Shown: positions 9,255-17,700 of the stretch, in pieces | How positions within the stretch are numbered: the first letter of the stretch is position 1 | Layout: each line of letters begins with the position of its first letter | Assembly: GCA_025993795.1 (NCBI GenBank) | Contig: JAMQHL010000006.1 | Coordinates: 1-64,000 of the forward strand | Length of the DNA stretch: 64,000 nucleotides | Origin: Planctomycetota bacterium | Lineage (GTDB): Bacteria; Planctomycetota; UBA8742; UBA2392 | Direction: 5' to 3' | Position numbers and translations under genes: made by a program | Notes under the pieces: model-generated | Database searches by the model: none | What the model was told of the DNA's origin: nothing | What the model saw: only the letters and a program-made list of their open reading frames with translations

Positions 9255-9280
9255 CCCCGGCAGTGGCATGCCGGGGTTTG
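9255..9280 (+). terminator. Rho-independent terminator after the MscS gene
   Basis: An 8-bp perfect stem CCCCGGCA/TGCCGGGG (9255-9262 with 9269-9276) with a 6-nt loop is followed by TTTG. It starts 4 bp after the TGA of the MscS gene and separates it from prkA. Confidence 0.7.
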
Positions 9281-9336
9281 ACGGATTGCCTCAAAGCACC
9301 GATCATGGCCCAAGGTCAATGCCCACCAGGAGAGCC

Positions 9337-11610
9337 ATGGAACGGCCCAAGATCAACGAGGCGTCTGTTGCTGACTTTATCGTCGAGCGCAACCGCGAGT
9401 CTTTCAAGGACGTGGCTTGGGAAGGCAGCTACTTTGAGTACCTGGACATGGTCTGGGCCGAGCCCTACCGCCATACACGCACTACCTACCAGCTCACCTT
9501 CGACATGATCCAGCACTTCGGGTCTGACACGTTTGAAGACTCCGGCGAGCAGGTGCGGCGCTACAAGCTGTTTGACGACCCCTTTCACCAGGGCAAGAAC
9601 GCCATCTACGGCCTTGAGCGCACGATCAGCCGGCTGGTCAAGTACATCCGCGCCGGCGCACGCGAAGAAGGCAAGGAACGCATCTTTATCCTGCACGGGC
9701 CCGTCGGCACCGCAAAGACCAGCATCATTGATTTGATTGGCCGCGGGCTTGAGGCCTATACAGGCACCGAAGATGGCGCCACCTACAGCTTTGCCTGGCG
9801 CTTCGGCAAGGACTTCCACAACACAGAAGGCGGCAGCCTGGGCTTTGGCGGTAACACCAAGCCCGACTTTGCCGGCATACACAACCCGGTAGCGGTGCTG
9901 CCAAGCCAGATGAAAGAACACCCGCTGTACCTGATACCGAGGCAGGCCCGGCGCGACCTGCTGGAGAAGCTGTTCCGTCAGAACAAGATTGAAGACCGCT
10001 TCCCGATCCCGCACAAGATACTGGAAGGCGACCTCGATTTTAACTCGCGCCAGATTTATGAATTTCTGCTCAGGCGCTACAAGGGCGACTGGCTGCGCGT
10101 CATGGACCATGTGCTGGTGCGGCGCATCCAGTTCAGTGAAAGCGGCGGTGTCGGCATCGCCAAGATTCCGCCCGAGGGCAACGTCGAAACCGCCAGCACG
10201 CCGGTCACGATTGATGAGAACTACAAGTTCATCGCCAACCTCGTCGGCAGCGTCAACCTGGTGCGCTATCACGGCAAATATGTGCGCGGCAACCGCGGGC
10301 TGGTGCATTACAGCGACATATTCAAGAAGCCCAGCAACTACCTGCAGCATCTGCTCAGCGCCGTCGAAGAGCACAAGATGGACTTTGGCGAGGTCGGTTG
10401 CGACATCGACGTGATGCTGCTGGGCACCACCAACCTGGCCGAGTACCAGGCCCTGCGCAGCGACCCGCTTTCCAAGGCCCTTCGCAGCCGCATGCGCAAG
10501 ATCGATGTGCCTTACCTGCTGAACTTCCACGACGAGGAAAAGATCTACAACCGCGGCCTCAAGCAGGCCAAGCGCTATCACCGCATTGCACCCCATGCAA
10601 CCGAGCTGGCGGCAAGCTGGGCGGTGATGTCGCGACTTGAGAAGTCGGATCTGCCCAACGCCAGTGATCTCCCCGAAGAATCGCGGCAGGTGCTGGCCAA
10701 GCTGAACCCGCTGGCCAAGACGCTGCTGTATGCGGGCGAGTTTCCGCCTTTTCTGAACAACCGTGAGCGCCAGGCGCTGCAACGCGAAGTGCGCAAGCGC
10801 CTGCGCAACGAGTTTCAGCACGAGGGCATGGACGGCATACCCACGCGCATTCTGCAGAACGTGTTCGCGGACATCTGCGAAGAAGACGGCAGCGACTGCA
10901 TCACTCCGTTTGCCGTGTTCAAGCTGCTGGACAAGGTCGTGGACCAGGGGCCGGTGAATTACGACTTCCTGGCGCGCCAGCGCGACGACGGCTACCACGA
11001 CTTCCGCGCGTTCACGGCGGTGCTGCGGCAGCGCTATGACGAGATCATTGCCAGCGAGATTGAGAACAGCATCGTCAACGTGGACCCGTCTGATATCGAG
11101 AAGCGCATCCGCCACTATCTGCGCCACGTCACGGCCTACAACCGCAAGGAAAAGATCAAGAGCGAGGTGACCGGCAAAGACCTGGAACCCGACGAGCCGA
11201 TGATGCGCAACGTCGAGTCACTGATGAACGTCGAAGACACCGAGCGCGAGTTCTTTCGCTTCAAGATGGTTTCGCGCCTGACCAACGCGCTGACAAGCGG
11301 CACCCAGAAAGTCACACCCGGCGCCGAGCCACTGGGCATCGACCTGCAGGGCGTGTACCAGGATGTGTTCAAAGAGCTGCATCGCAGCCTGTACCGCGAA
11401 ATGCACGACAAGGTCAACTGGCAGGCAATCAAGCGCCAGTTCGAAAAGTGCAAGACTCGCGAGCAACTTGATAAACACCTTGCGGGCGAAGCTGAATCCG
11501 TGAGGTCATCTACACGGACCCTGGTCGACAACATGGACCGCACTTACGGCTACTGCTACGAGTGCGCCAAACCGATCATCCTGTACTTCATCGACAAGAG
11601 GCTGGGGTGA
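9337..11610 (+). CDS. prkA: PrkA-type serine protein kinase (AAA + kinase domain)
   Basis: The product is 757 aa from ATG 9337, chosen because CACCAGGAGAGCC precedes it; an upstream in-frame ATG at 9268 lies inside the terminator and is unlikely. The AAA-type P-loop is LHGPVGTAKTSI, and the PrkA-specific regions YGLERTISRLVKYIRAGA and RGNRGLVHYSDIFKKP are clear. The C-terminal PrkA domain carries VDPSDIEKRIRHYLRHV and ends with a CYEC motif. PrkA/YeaG proteins are Ser/Thr kinases or AAA proteases acting in stress and nitrogen-starvation responses. It is longer than the ~640-aa E. coli YeaG. The usual partners YeaH (DUF444) and SpoVR are not adjacent, which is unusual. Confidence 0.93.
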   Translation: MERPKINEASVADFIVERNRESFKDVAWEGSYFEYLDMVWAEPYRHTRTTYQLTFDMIQHFGSDTFEDSGEQVRRYKLFDDPFHQGKNAIYGLERTISRLVKYIRAGAREEGKERIFILHGPVGTAKTSIIDLIGRGLEAYTGTEDGATYSFAWRFGKDFHNTEGGSLGFGGNTKPDFAGIHNPVAVLPSQMKEHPLYLIPRQARRDLLEKLFRQNKIEDRFPIPHKILEGDLDFNSRQIYEFLLRRYKGDWLRVMDHVLVRRIQFSESGGVGIAKIPPEGNVETASTPVTIDENYKFIANLVGSVNLVRYHGKYVRGNRGLVHYSDIFKKPSNYLQHLLSAVEEHKMDFGEVGCDIDVMLLGTTNLAEYQALRSDPLSKALRSRMRKIDVPYLLNFHDEEKIYNRGLKQAKRYHRIAPHATELAASWAVMSRLEKSDLPNASDLPEESRQVLAKLNPLAKTLLYAGEFPPFLNNRERQALQREVRKRLRNEFQHEGMDGIPTRILQNVFADICEEDGSDCITPFAVFKLLDKVVDQGPVNYDFLARQRDDGYHDFRAFTAVLRQRYDEIIASEIENSIVNVDPSDIEKRIRHYLRHVTAYNRKEKIKSEVTGKDLEPDEPMMRNVESLMNVEDTEREFFRFKMVSRLTNALTSGTQKVTPGAEPLGIDLQGVYQDVFKELHRSLYREMHDKVNWQAIKRQFEKCKTREQLDKHLAGEAESVRSSTRTLVDNMDRTYGYCYECAKPIILYFIDKRLG

Positions 11611-11708
11611 GGGCAATGGGCAATGCGCATGGGTTCGCCGCAGATGGGGCAGTGTTCATTGCCAGGTGCCAATCGCCAATTGTTCAATAGCTCTGCCCTT
11701 TGATCGCC

Positions 11709-12779
11709 ATGGCGCGCAAGCATTCAACGGACCCGCAACAACACCCCACCGACCCGTTCGGCGGCGTGGACGCCAAGAGCATCACCGAAATTGAAATGGA
11801 CGAAAGCGTGCAGCTTGCGCGGGAGCCCCTGCCGGCCGCGGCGCGCCTGACCGACCTGCCGCTGAAGTGGGTGCTGCTTGCACTTGTGTTGTGCGTGGGC
11901 GTCAATGAGCTGGCACAGCGTGTAGAGGCCCGCCACCTGATCGAGAAGTCCCGCGACACCGGGCTCATTACCGACGAAGAAGCGCAAACCGCACGCGATG
12001 CCGACGATCTGGTCAGCGAACGGGAACGCATCCAGACCCGCATGAAAGAGCTGCGCGAGCGGCGCCGAAAAATCAACGAGATCAAAACCGGGCTCGACGA
12101 TCCCGAGGGAAAGACCCCATCCGCCGAATCCAAGCCCGCCGATTCCCCCGACTCGGCGGAAGACGCGACGATACCGCTGACACTTGAGGCCTTGCGGTCC
12201 GAGTTGCGGCGCCTGGCCGGCGACAAGTACGACACCTACCGGCGCTGGGCCACGCTGGCGGCATTGCTGGTGGGGGCGTTCGGGCTGATCCTGATGGCGG
12301 TGTTCGTGCGACTGCTGGCCGCCGTGGTGATTGGCGGAATCGCAGCTGGAGTAGCGTTTCTGTTTCAAGCTGAAACATGGGTGCTGGCTGTATCCGGCGG
12401 CGCGGGTGCATTGGCCGGAGCGGTCTTTGCCCCGCGGCTGTTGCTGGCGAACATGCTGGTCAACGTGACGCTGGCGGGCACGGTGCTGGGCGGGACGTTG
12501 CTGGGGGGCGGCGTGTACCTTGCCACGACGAACGAGTTGTACGCCATCTTCGGGTTGGGCGCGGGTGTGGTGCTGGGCGCGATTGTCGGCTTCAAATACT
12601 CGCGTCAGTTGTTCCTGCTGGCGGTGCTGATCAATTGCGCGGGCGCAGCGACCCAAACACTGTGGCTGGCATGGGGCGACCTGTTTCCACACTTCTGGCC
12701 TATCACCTTCGGCGGCTTGATGATCGTGGACGCGATCGCAACGCGCATCTACCACAAAGTCCGCTGGGGCCATGCATAG
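11709..12779 (+). CDS. Multi-pass membrane protein of unknown function
   Basis: The product is 356 aa from ATG 11709 (a TTG at 11700 is an alternative). It starts with a polar N-terminus and one hydrophobic helix (WVLLALVLCVGVNELA). A charged helical region with a likely coiled coil (residues ~80-165, containing ERERIQTRMKELRERRRK) follows, and then about six closely packed Ala/Gly/Val-rich helices to the C-terminus. The internal repeats of small residues resemble a membrane bundle rather than a transporter of known type. No family is recognised. It lies ~100 bp after prkA and 39 bp before the TPR-PII pair, so a stress or nitrogen link through neighbours is possible but unproven. Confidence 0.75.
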   Translation: MARKHSTDPQQHPTDPFGGVDAKSITEIEMDESVQLAREPLPAAARLTDLPLKWVLLALVLCVGVNELAQRVEARHLIEKSRDTGLITDEEAQTARDADDLVSERERIQTRMKELRERRRKINEIKTGLDDPEGKTPSAESKPADSPDSAEDATIPLTLEALRSELRRLAGDKYDTYRRWATLAALLVGAFGLILMAVFVRLLAAVVIGGIAAGVAFLFQAETWVLAVSGGAGALAGAVFAPRLLLANMLVNVTLAGTVLGGTLLGGGVYLATTNELYAIFGLGAGVVLGAIVGFKYSRQLFLLAVLINCAGAATQTLWLAWGDLFPHFWPITFGGLMIVDAIATRIYHKVRWGHA

Positions 12780-12818
12780 GGGCTCTGGCCCGGCGTCGAA
12801 GATTGCTATGTTCCCGCC

Positions 12819-13874
12819 ATGGACATTGATGAACTGCTGCAAGTGGCCCTGATGAAGCATCGCGACGGCGATGTGGACGGTGCCGTCACCATCTACGAGC
12901 AGATTCTCGGCCTTGACTCGGCCCACGCGACCGCCAAGTTGAATCTGGCAAGCCTGTATTTTGAGAAGGGCGACCGCGAAGAGCCGGCCCGGCTGTTGCA
13001 GCAGGTGCTGGCCGCCGACGAAGACAACGGTGTGGCGCACCTGCTGTATTCGCGAGTCTGCTTTCTTGCCGGCAACCACGACGCGGGCTACGCGCACATC
13101 CGCAGCGCGTTTGAGTTGATTCCCGACGAAGAAGGCATCGCCGCCGAGTTCGTTTCCGCCATGCGCCGCCAGTACTTCACGTTTGACCAGGACGAGTACC
13201 TGAAGCTGTTTGATGCGGCCCGCGAAGACGCGCTTGAGCCCGCACAGATGCAGCGCCTGGCGCACCTGACATTTCTGCGCATCGCACGCCCCGAGCTGAT
13301 CAAGCTGATCGTCGAGCCGGGCTTGCCTCAGGACACGCCTGACGCCATCACGCGCTGGCTAGAGAAACTGCCTGAGGGTGCCCGCAGCGAACTGGCCCTG
13401 CTGGCCCGCAACTTCGGCCAGGCGCTGGTCCTGATGTATGAGAACGAGCTGTACCAGCCGCAACCCGCCACACTGACGCTGCGCAACCTGCCGGATGAGC
13501 ACGGCCCGGAGTCGCTGGCCATCGAGATGCTTGAGGATTGCGACACACTGACCGGCGCGACGCTGGAGGTCGTCACCGGCAGCGGCATGAGGTTCGTGCC
13601 GTTCGCGAACATCGCCAGCATCGAGTTTGACCAGCCGGGCGCCGCCACGGGCGTGTTTGTCACGCTGCGCGACGGTAGTGTGCTGAGCGGCTTAATGCCG
13701 CTGTTCTATTTGTTCACAGAGTTTGCAGAATCAGAGAAAGTGCGGCAGGGCCAGAGCACGCTGATCCGGCCGGTGTTGGCCGAAGCCGCCGTCGGCGTGG
13801 GACTGCGGGCGCTGCGCGCGGACGGCAGGCCGCTGCCAATTGTTCGCATTGAAAAGATCGAGTTCGAAACATGA
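12819..13874 (+). CDS. TPR protein with ImpE/SciE-like C-terminal domain
   Basis: The 351-aa product has N-terminal TPRs (DGAVTIYEQILGLDSAHATA, LNLASLYFEKGDREEPARLL). The C-terminal ~150 residues resemble the ImpE/TagJ type VI secretion accessory family: a beta-rich stretch with RFVPFANIASIEFD, then LRDGSVLSGLMPLFYLF, then GQSTLIRPV. ImpE proteins contact the sheath proteins of type VI systems, but no type VI genes occur here, so the function is probably different. The stop codon overlaps the start of the P-II gene by ATGA, so the two are translationally coupled. This makes a regulatory partner of P-II a reasonable inference. The assignment to ImpE is by motif resemblance only. Confidence 0.7.
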   Translation: MDIDELLQVALMKHRDGDVDGAVTIYEQILGLDSAHATAKLNLASLYFEKGDREEPARLLQQVLAADEDNGVAHLLYSRVCFLAGNHDAGYAHIRSAFELIPDEEGIAAEFVSAMRRQYFTFDQDEYLKLFDAAREDALEPAQMQRLAHLTFLRIARPELIKLIVEPGLPQDTPDAITRWLEKLPEGARSELALLARNFGQALVLMYENELYQPQPATLTLRNLPDEHGPESLAIEMLEDCDTLTGATLEVVTGSGMRFVPFANIASIEFDQPGAATGVFVTLRDGSVLSGLMPLFYLFTEFAESEKVRQGQSTLIRPVLAEAAVGVGLRALRADGRPLPIVRIEKIEFET

Positions 13875-14206
13875 AGCTGGTACAGGTCATCATCGCGCCG
13901 GAGAAGCTCGAGGCGGTCAAGGACGCATTGGCCGCCGCCGAGGTGTTTCGCTTCACGATCAGTGAAGTTCTCGGTATCGGCCACCACCGCGACAAGGCAG
14001 AGGCAGGCCAGGCTCAGCTCGAGATCGAAATGTTCAAGCGGCTGAAGCTCGAGATCGCGGTCAATGACAGTTTTGTGGCCCCGACCATCGAAGCGGTAAT
14101 GAAAGCCGCAGGCGCCGAAAGCGCGGGCATCGGCAAGGTGCTGGTGCTGAGGCTCGACGACGTAATCCGGATCCGCACCGGCGAACACGGCACCGACGCA
14201 ATTTGA
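13871..14206 (+). CDS. P-II family nitrogen regulatory protein
   Basis: The 111-aa product has P-II length. It begins MKLVQVIIAPEKLEAVKDAL and ends with the diagnostic VIRIRTGEHGTDAI of the C-loop. GlnB/GlnK proteins are trimers that bind ATP/ADP and 2-oxoglutarate and control ammonium channels and nitrogen enzymes. The T-loop region (residues ~37-55) reads GIGHHRDKAEAGQAQLE and lacks the Tyr that is uridylylated in proteobacterial GlnB, so that covalent control is unlikely. It overlaps the ImpE-like TPR gene by 4 bp. No amtB or glnA is next to it. The gene name is left open because GlnB and GlnK cannot be separated. Confidence 0.92.
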   Translation: MKLVQVIIAPEKLEAVKDALAAAEVFRFTISEVLGIGHHRDKAEAGQAQLEIEMFKRLKLEIAVNDSFVAPTIEAVMKAAGAESAGIGKVLVLRLDDVIRIRTGEHGTDAI

Positions 14207-14265
14207 CCCGCACCCTGTCTTGCGGGTGGTTCAGGCCCGCATCCGGCGTGGCCGTCAATAAGAAA

Positions 14266-14287
14266 GCCCCGGACGCGCGTCCGGGGC
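14266..14287 (-). terminator. Rho-independent terminator for the beta-helix gene
   Basis: A near-perfect palindrome (GCCCCGGAC/GTCCGGGGC) lies 13 bp beyond the stop codon of the minus-strand gene at 14301. Read on the minus strand it is followed by TTTCTTATT. It sits between the convergent P-II and beta-helix genes and may also stop the P-II transcript. Confidence 0.7.
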
Positions 14288-14300
14288 GCTGAATGACAGG

Positions 14301-16262
14301 TCAATCCCTGGCGCGGCGCCTTCGGAACAGGGCCACCAGTGCCGCCAGAGGCGCAATCAGCCACAGGCGGCTGGAATTGGTGCCTGTGCTGCAGCCTTCG
14401 TCCTTGCTCTTCTTCTTGCTTGCACCGCCGCTGCTGGTGTCGATGGGGCTGAACTCCACCGCGCCGATGTCCACGCCGCCGCCGTCGTCGCGGTTTTGCC
14501 CGCGCTGGTCAGTTGTCAGCATCAGCGGGTTGCTGCCCGTGTTGCGGGCGATGCTGGTCTGGGCGATCAAGTGAGAAAGCGTGGTGCCGTTGTTCAGCGC
14601 CAGCGCGCTGAGGCCCGGGTCACCGGTAAGGTTGCCGTTGACGCCCGGAGTGATGGTCGCGCCGGTCGTGCTCTCGAACAGGCAAGCGTCTGCGGTAAGG
14701 CTGCCACTGACCTCAACAGCCGTATCAGCCACGTTGTCTGAAACAATGGTGCTTGTCAGCGTGACTGTTGCGGCGCCAAGAAAGATTCCTCCGCCTTGCC
14801 CGGCGCTCGCAACGCCGTCGCTGCCGCTGCTGCCGGAAGTGCCGCCGGGTCCGGGCGCGCCGCCGATGCCTCCCGCGCCGCCTGATGCTGTGTTGAACGC
14901 CACGGTGGCATTAGAGATGTTGACCGTTGCCGAGCCAGCAGTGACGAAGACGCCGCCTCCCATACCGCCGGCGCCGTCGCCGCCGTCGCCGCCTGACCCC
15001 GGGTTGGCGCTGGTGGCACCAGAAGCGTCGCCGCCCGTGCCGCCGGTCCCACCGGCGCCACCGGTGGATGCGTTGCCGGAAACCGTCGAATTGACAACGC
15101 TGATACTGCCGGCATCGATGTACAGGCCACCGCCGAAGCCCTCGCCACCGGGGCCGGCTGTGCCGCCGCTGCCGCCTGCGACGAAAGAGCTAGAGAACGC
15201 ACTGCCGGTAACGCTTCCGTCGCCACCAACACCGCCCGTGCCGCCTGCGCCGCCGGTCACGGCGTTTGCATTGACGCAACTTGCTGAAAGATCCAGCGTG
15301 CCTGTCTCGAGGAAGATCGCCCCGCCGACGCCACGACCGCCGGTACCGCCGGCACCGCCGGAACCGGCGATGGCAAAGACCGTATTGGTGCTGGTGCCCG
15401 TCGCTAACGCGTCGCCGCCGCGTCCGCCCTGGCCTCCGATGCCGCCGATTGCCTGGTTGCCCGACATCGATGAACCAGTGATTGTGACAGTGCCAGCCGC
15501 CAAAGACATGATTGCGCCGCCAAAGCCGTCGCCGCCAGTGCCTCCGCCGCCGCCCTTGTTTCCGAAGGCTAAGGCGGCGGTTGTCGACGAAGAACCGACG
15601 CCGCCGTCGCCGCCATCTCCGCCTCGGGAAATGTTGCCGGCGAACGTGCAGCCTGTGATGGTTACCGCGCCACCGCCCAGGTACACGCCGCCGCCTTCTG
15701 CCAGACCGCCTATGTCGCCGGGCGCCGAGGCGCTGCCTGCAGCCCCGTCGGTGCCGCGCGCTTCGTTGGCACTGACCGTGACGTTGGTAAGCGTAAGGCT
15801 GCCGCCGCCAACATGCAGGATGCCGCCGCCTCTGGCCTGTGTCGTGCCGGTGCCGTTGTCTGACACCAAACCGTTGCGGACCGTGAGATTGCTGATCGTG
15901 ACGCTGCCCGGGGTGTTGACGTGAAAGACGCGATCAAAACCGCCGCCGTCAAGAATTGTTGCGGCCTGGCCGGCGCCAATCACTTCCAGCGTGCCGAGCG
16001 CCTTTGTGATGTCCAGGTCGCCGCTGAGGTTGGCGTTATCGAGCGCACCCGCGTCAAGGGTGATCGTGCCCGCAGGCAGCAAGATGCGGTCATTCGTTGA
16101 AGACCCGTTCACGGTGATCAGCGCCGCGCGCAGCGTGGCAAGGTCTGTGGGGTTGTGATCCACTGCGTGAACATTCTGTGCTGCAAAGATCGCGCAGAAC
16201 GGCGCCGCTGCAAGCATCGCACGCCGGACATCAAGCCGGCTATAGAACTTGTTCCTGGACAT
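14301..16262 (-). CDS. Glycine-rich right-handed beta-helix surface protein with C-terminal sorting tail
   Basis: The product is 653 aa from ATG 16262, preceded by AGGGGGACACC. After a signal peptide (ending QNVHA) comes a long beta-helix with NLTVRNGLVSDNG-type turns and Gly-rich loops (GGAGGTGG repeats). Many coils end in the V-T-I-T-G or S-N-A-T-V pattern. Near the C-terminus is the choice-of-anchor Q-like block TTDQRGQNRDDGG-VDIGAVE. The last ~40 residues are a tail: SKKKSKDEGCSTG, a hydrophobic segment (LWLIAPLAALVALF) and RRRRARD. This is a tripartite sorting signal with a conserved Cys. The protein is probably surface exposed and anchored. The paralogue at 56652-58508 has the same plan. 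Confidence 0.88.
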   Translation of the reverse strand: MSRNKFYSRLDVRRAMLAAAPFCAIFAAQNVHAVDHNPTDLATLRAALITVNGSSTNDRILLPAGTITLDAGALDNANLSGDLDITKALGTLEVIGAGQAATILDGGGFDRVFHVNTPGSVTISNLTVRNGLVSDNGTGTTQARGGGILHVGGGSLTLTNVTVSANEARGTDGAAGSASAPGDIGGLAEGGGVYLGGGAVTITGCTFAGNISRGGDGGDGGVGSSSTTAALAFGNKGGGGGTGGDGFGGAIMSLAAGTVTITGSSMSGNQAIGGIGGQGGRGGDALATGTSTNTVFAIAGSGGAGGTGGRGVGGAIFLETGTLDLSASCVNANAVTGGAGGTGGVGGDGSVTGSAFSSSFVAGGSGGTAGPGGEGFGGGLYIDAGSISVVNSTVSGNASTGGAGGTGGTGGDASGATSANPGSGGDGGDGAGGMGGGVFVTAGSATVNISNATVAFNTASGGAGGIGGAPGPGGTSGSSGSDGVASAGQGGGIFLGAATVTLTSTIVSDNVADTAVEVSGSLTADACLFESTTGATITPGVNGNLTGDPGLSALALNNGTTLSHLIAQTSIARNTGSNPLMLTTDQRGQNRDDGGGVDIGAVEFSPIDTSSGGASKKKSKDEGCSTGTNSSRLWLIAPLAALVALFRRRRARD

Positions 16263-16574
16263 GGTGTCCCCCTGTTCGTGGCACCATTTGGCGCGGGGCG
16301 ATGGCATAAGTCCAGTGTGTTGTCGGGTTTCGTCCAAGTCCGCAGGGGCGGGCGTCGCCATGCCCCCTCGCCAGGCCTGCCCGGTGCACTCCGGACAAGC
16401 GGCAGCTAAGCGTGCGCCTGGGTGGTCCGGCAAGGGTCTTTCAGGTGCGCGCTTCAGCTCAGTTCAAGGCGCAATCGGTGCAAGAGCGCGAATGCCAGCT
16501 TGCCGCTGTTCAGCGTTGCCGCGTTCTTGCGGCTTGCGCAATCCGGGCACACCGCATGACTCGCATCGGACTGC
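16263..16574. other. 312-bp intergenic region without a recognised gene
   Basis: This region lies between the start of the beta-helix gene (14301-16262) and the end of the VWA gene (16575-17696), both on the minus strand. It should hold the beta-helix promoter. I find no convincing ORF, tRNA or riboswitch on either strand, and no clear -35/-10 pair. Confidence 0.5.
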
Positions 16575-17696
16575 TTAGCGGACGCGGCGGCGGCGGTTTT
16601 TCATGTAGTCTACGAAGATGCTGCCGCCGAGCCTGTCCAGGGCTGAATAGTAGGCGCGGCCGCGGTTTACCTTCGTCAGCTTGTCCACGAACTCAACCAG
16701 GTGCGGGTCGTCGGCGATCATGAACGTTGAGATCGTGATGTCCTTGCGCCGGCACAACTCGGCTTCTTCCAGTGTGCGGTTCACGATCAGCGGATCCAGA
16801 ATCCAGCTCACGTTGCGATACATCTGCCCCTGCTCAAGAATCACCGTCGGCTTGCCGTCGGTGACCATGAAGATCTGCTTGTTCGTATGCTTGCGGCGCG
16901 AAAGTATACGCTGGGCCAGCTGCAAGCCGGCCTTGGTGTTGGTGTGAAATGGCCCGACGTTCAGGTACGGCAGGCGGTGTACGGGCACCTGCTCGGCTTC
17001 GTTGCCGAAGGTGATGACGTCGATGCTGTCCTTGGGGTACTTGGTCTTGATCAGCTCGGCCAGCGCGATGGCGACCTTCTTGGCGGGCGTGATGCGGTCT
17101 TCGCCGTACAGCACCATGCTGTGGCTGATGTCGATCATCAGCACCGTGGCGCAGCTTGCGTGCTGTTCGGTCTCATAGACTTCGAGGTCTTCCTCGACCA
17201 GCGCCAGGTCGTCGATGCCGCGTTTGAGTGCATTGCGGATCGAGATGTTGAAATCAATGTCGCTGCTCAGGTCGCCGAAGCTGTAGGGCCGCGTTTCGGA
17301 CAGGCGCTCCCTGCTCGATCCCGCGTTGGGCGTGCGGTGGTCACCGTCGCCCAGGCTTCTCAGATTCTTGAAAATCTGGTCCAGCGAATCCTTGCGGATG
17401 CCGCGCTCGCCTTTGCCGGTCAGTTCGTAGGCGCCGGGGCCTTCGCCTTCGGGTTCGTCGCCGATGCCGCTGCGACGAATCAGCCCCTGCTGCTCAAGCA
17501 TCTGCCTGAACTCATCGAAGCTCATGCGCCCGCCCGTGATGTCGTGCTGTTCCCACAGCTGCTCCATCCACTCCAGGGCGCGCTCGACGTCGCCGCTGGT
17601 CATGAGCAGCAACTCGTTCCACAGCTTCAGCAGCTGCTTCATCCCGGCGCGGCGCCAGGCTTCTGCTTCGTCAAACTCAAGGTATGCGACGCGCAT
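16575..17696 (-). CDS. VWA-domain protein (CoxE/MoxR-partner type)
   Basis: The 373-aa product has an N-terminal helical region (residues 1-170, with LWNELLLMTSGDVERALEWM). A von Willebrand factor A domain follows, with the metal-binding MIDAS motif D189-I-S191-H-S193 (IDISHSMVLYGEDRITPAKK), a downstream IFMVTDGKPT and the third-loop region. Such stand-alone cytoplasmic VWA proteins usually work with a MoxR AAA+ ATPase in metal insertion or complex assembly, but no MoxR gene is in the window. The ATG at 17696 follows the stop of the flippase-like gene by 4 bp, so the two are one operon and probably coupled. Confidence 0.85.
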   Translation of the reverse strand: MRVAYLEFDEAEAWRRAGMKQLLKLWNELLLMTSGDVERALEWMEQLWEQHDITGGRMSFDEFRQMLEQQGLIRRSGIGDEPEGEGPGAYELTGKGERGIRKDSLDQIFKNLRSLGDGDHRTPNAGSSRERLSETRPYSFGDLSSDIDFNISIRNALKRGIDDLALVEEDLEVYETEQHASCATVLMIDISHSMVLYGEDRITPAKKVAIALAELIKTKYPKDSIDVITFGNEAEQVPVHRLPYLNVGPFHTNTKAGLQLAQRILSRRKHTNKQIFMVTDGKPTVILEQGQMYRNVSWILDPLIVNRTLEEAELCRRKDITISTFMIADDPHLVEFVDKLTKVNRGRAYYSALDRLGGSIFVDYMKNRRRRVR

Positions 17697-17700
17697 GGCG

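Noticed and set aside
12819..13874. Type VI secretion component
   Set aside because: Only a partial similarity to ImpE and no other type VI genes, so it is not called as such.
15000..15900. + strand 447-aa Pro-rich frame in the beta-helix gene region
   Set aside because: It is the shadow of the Gly-rich repeats on the other strand, with no start signal.
16263..16574. c-di-GMP riboswitch before the beta-helix gene
   Set aside because: The conserved GEMM core bases were looked for and not found.
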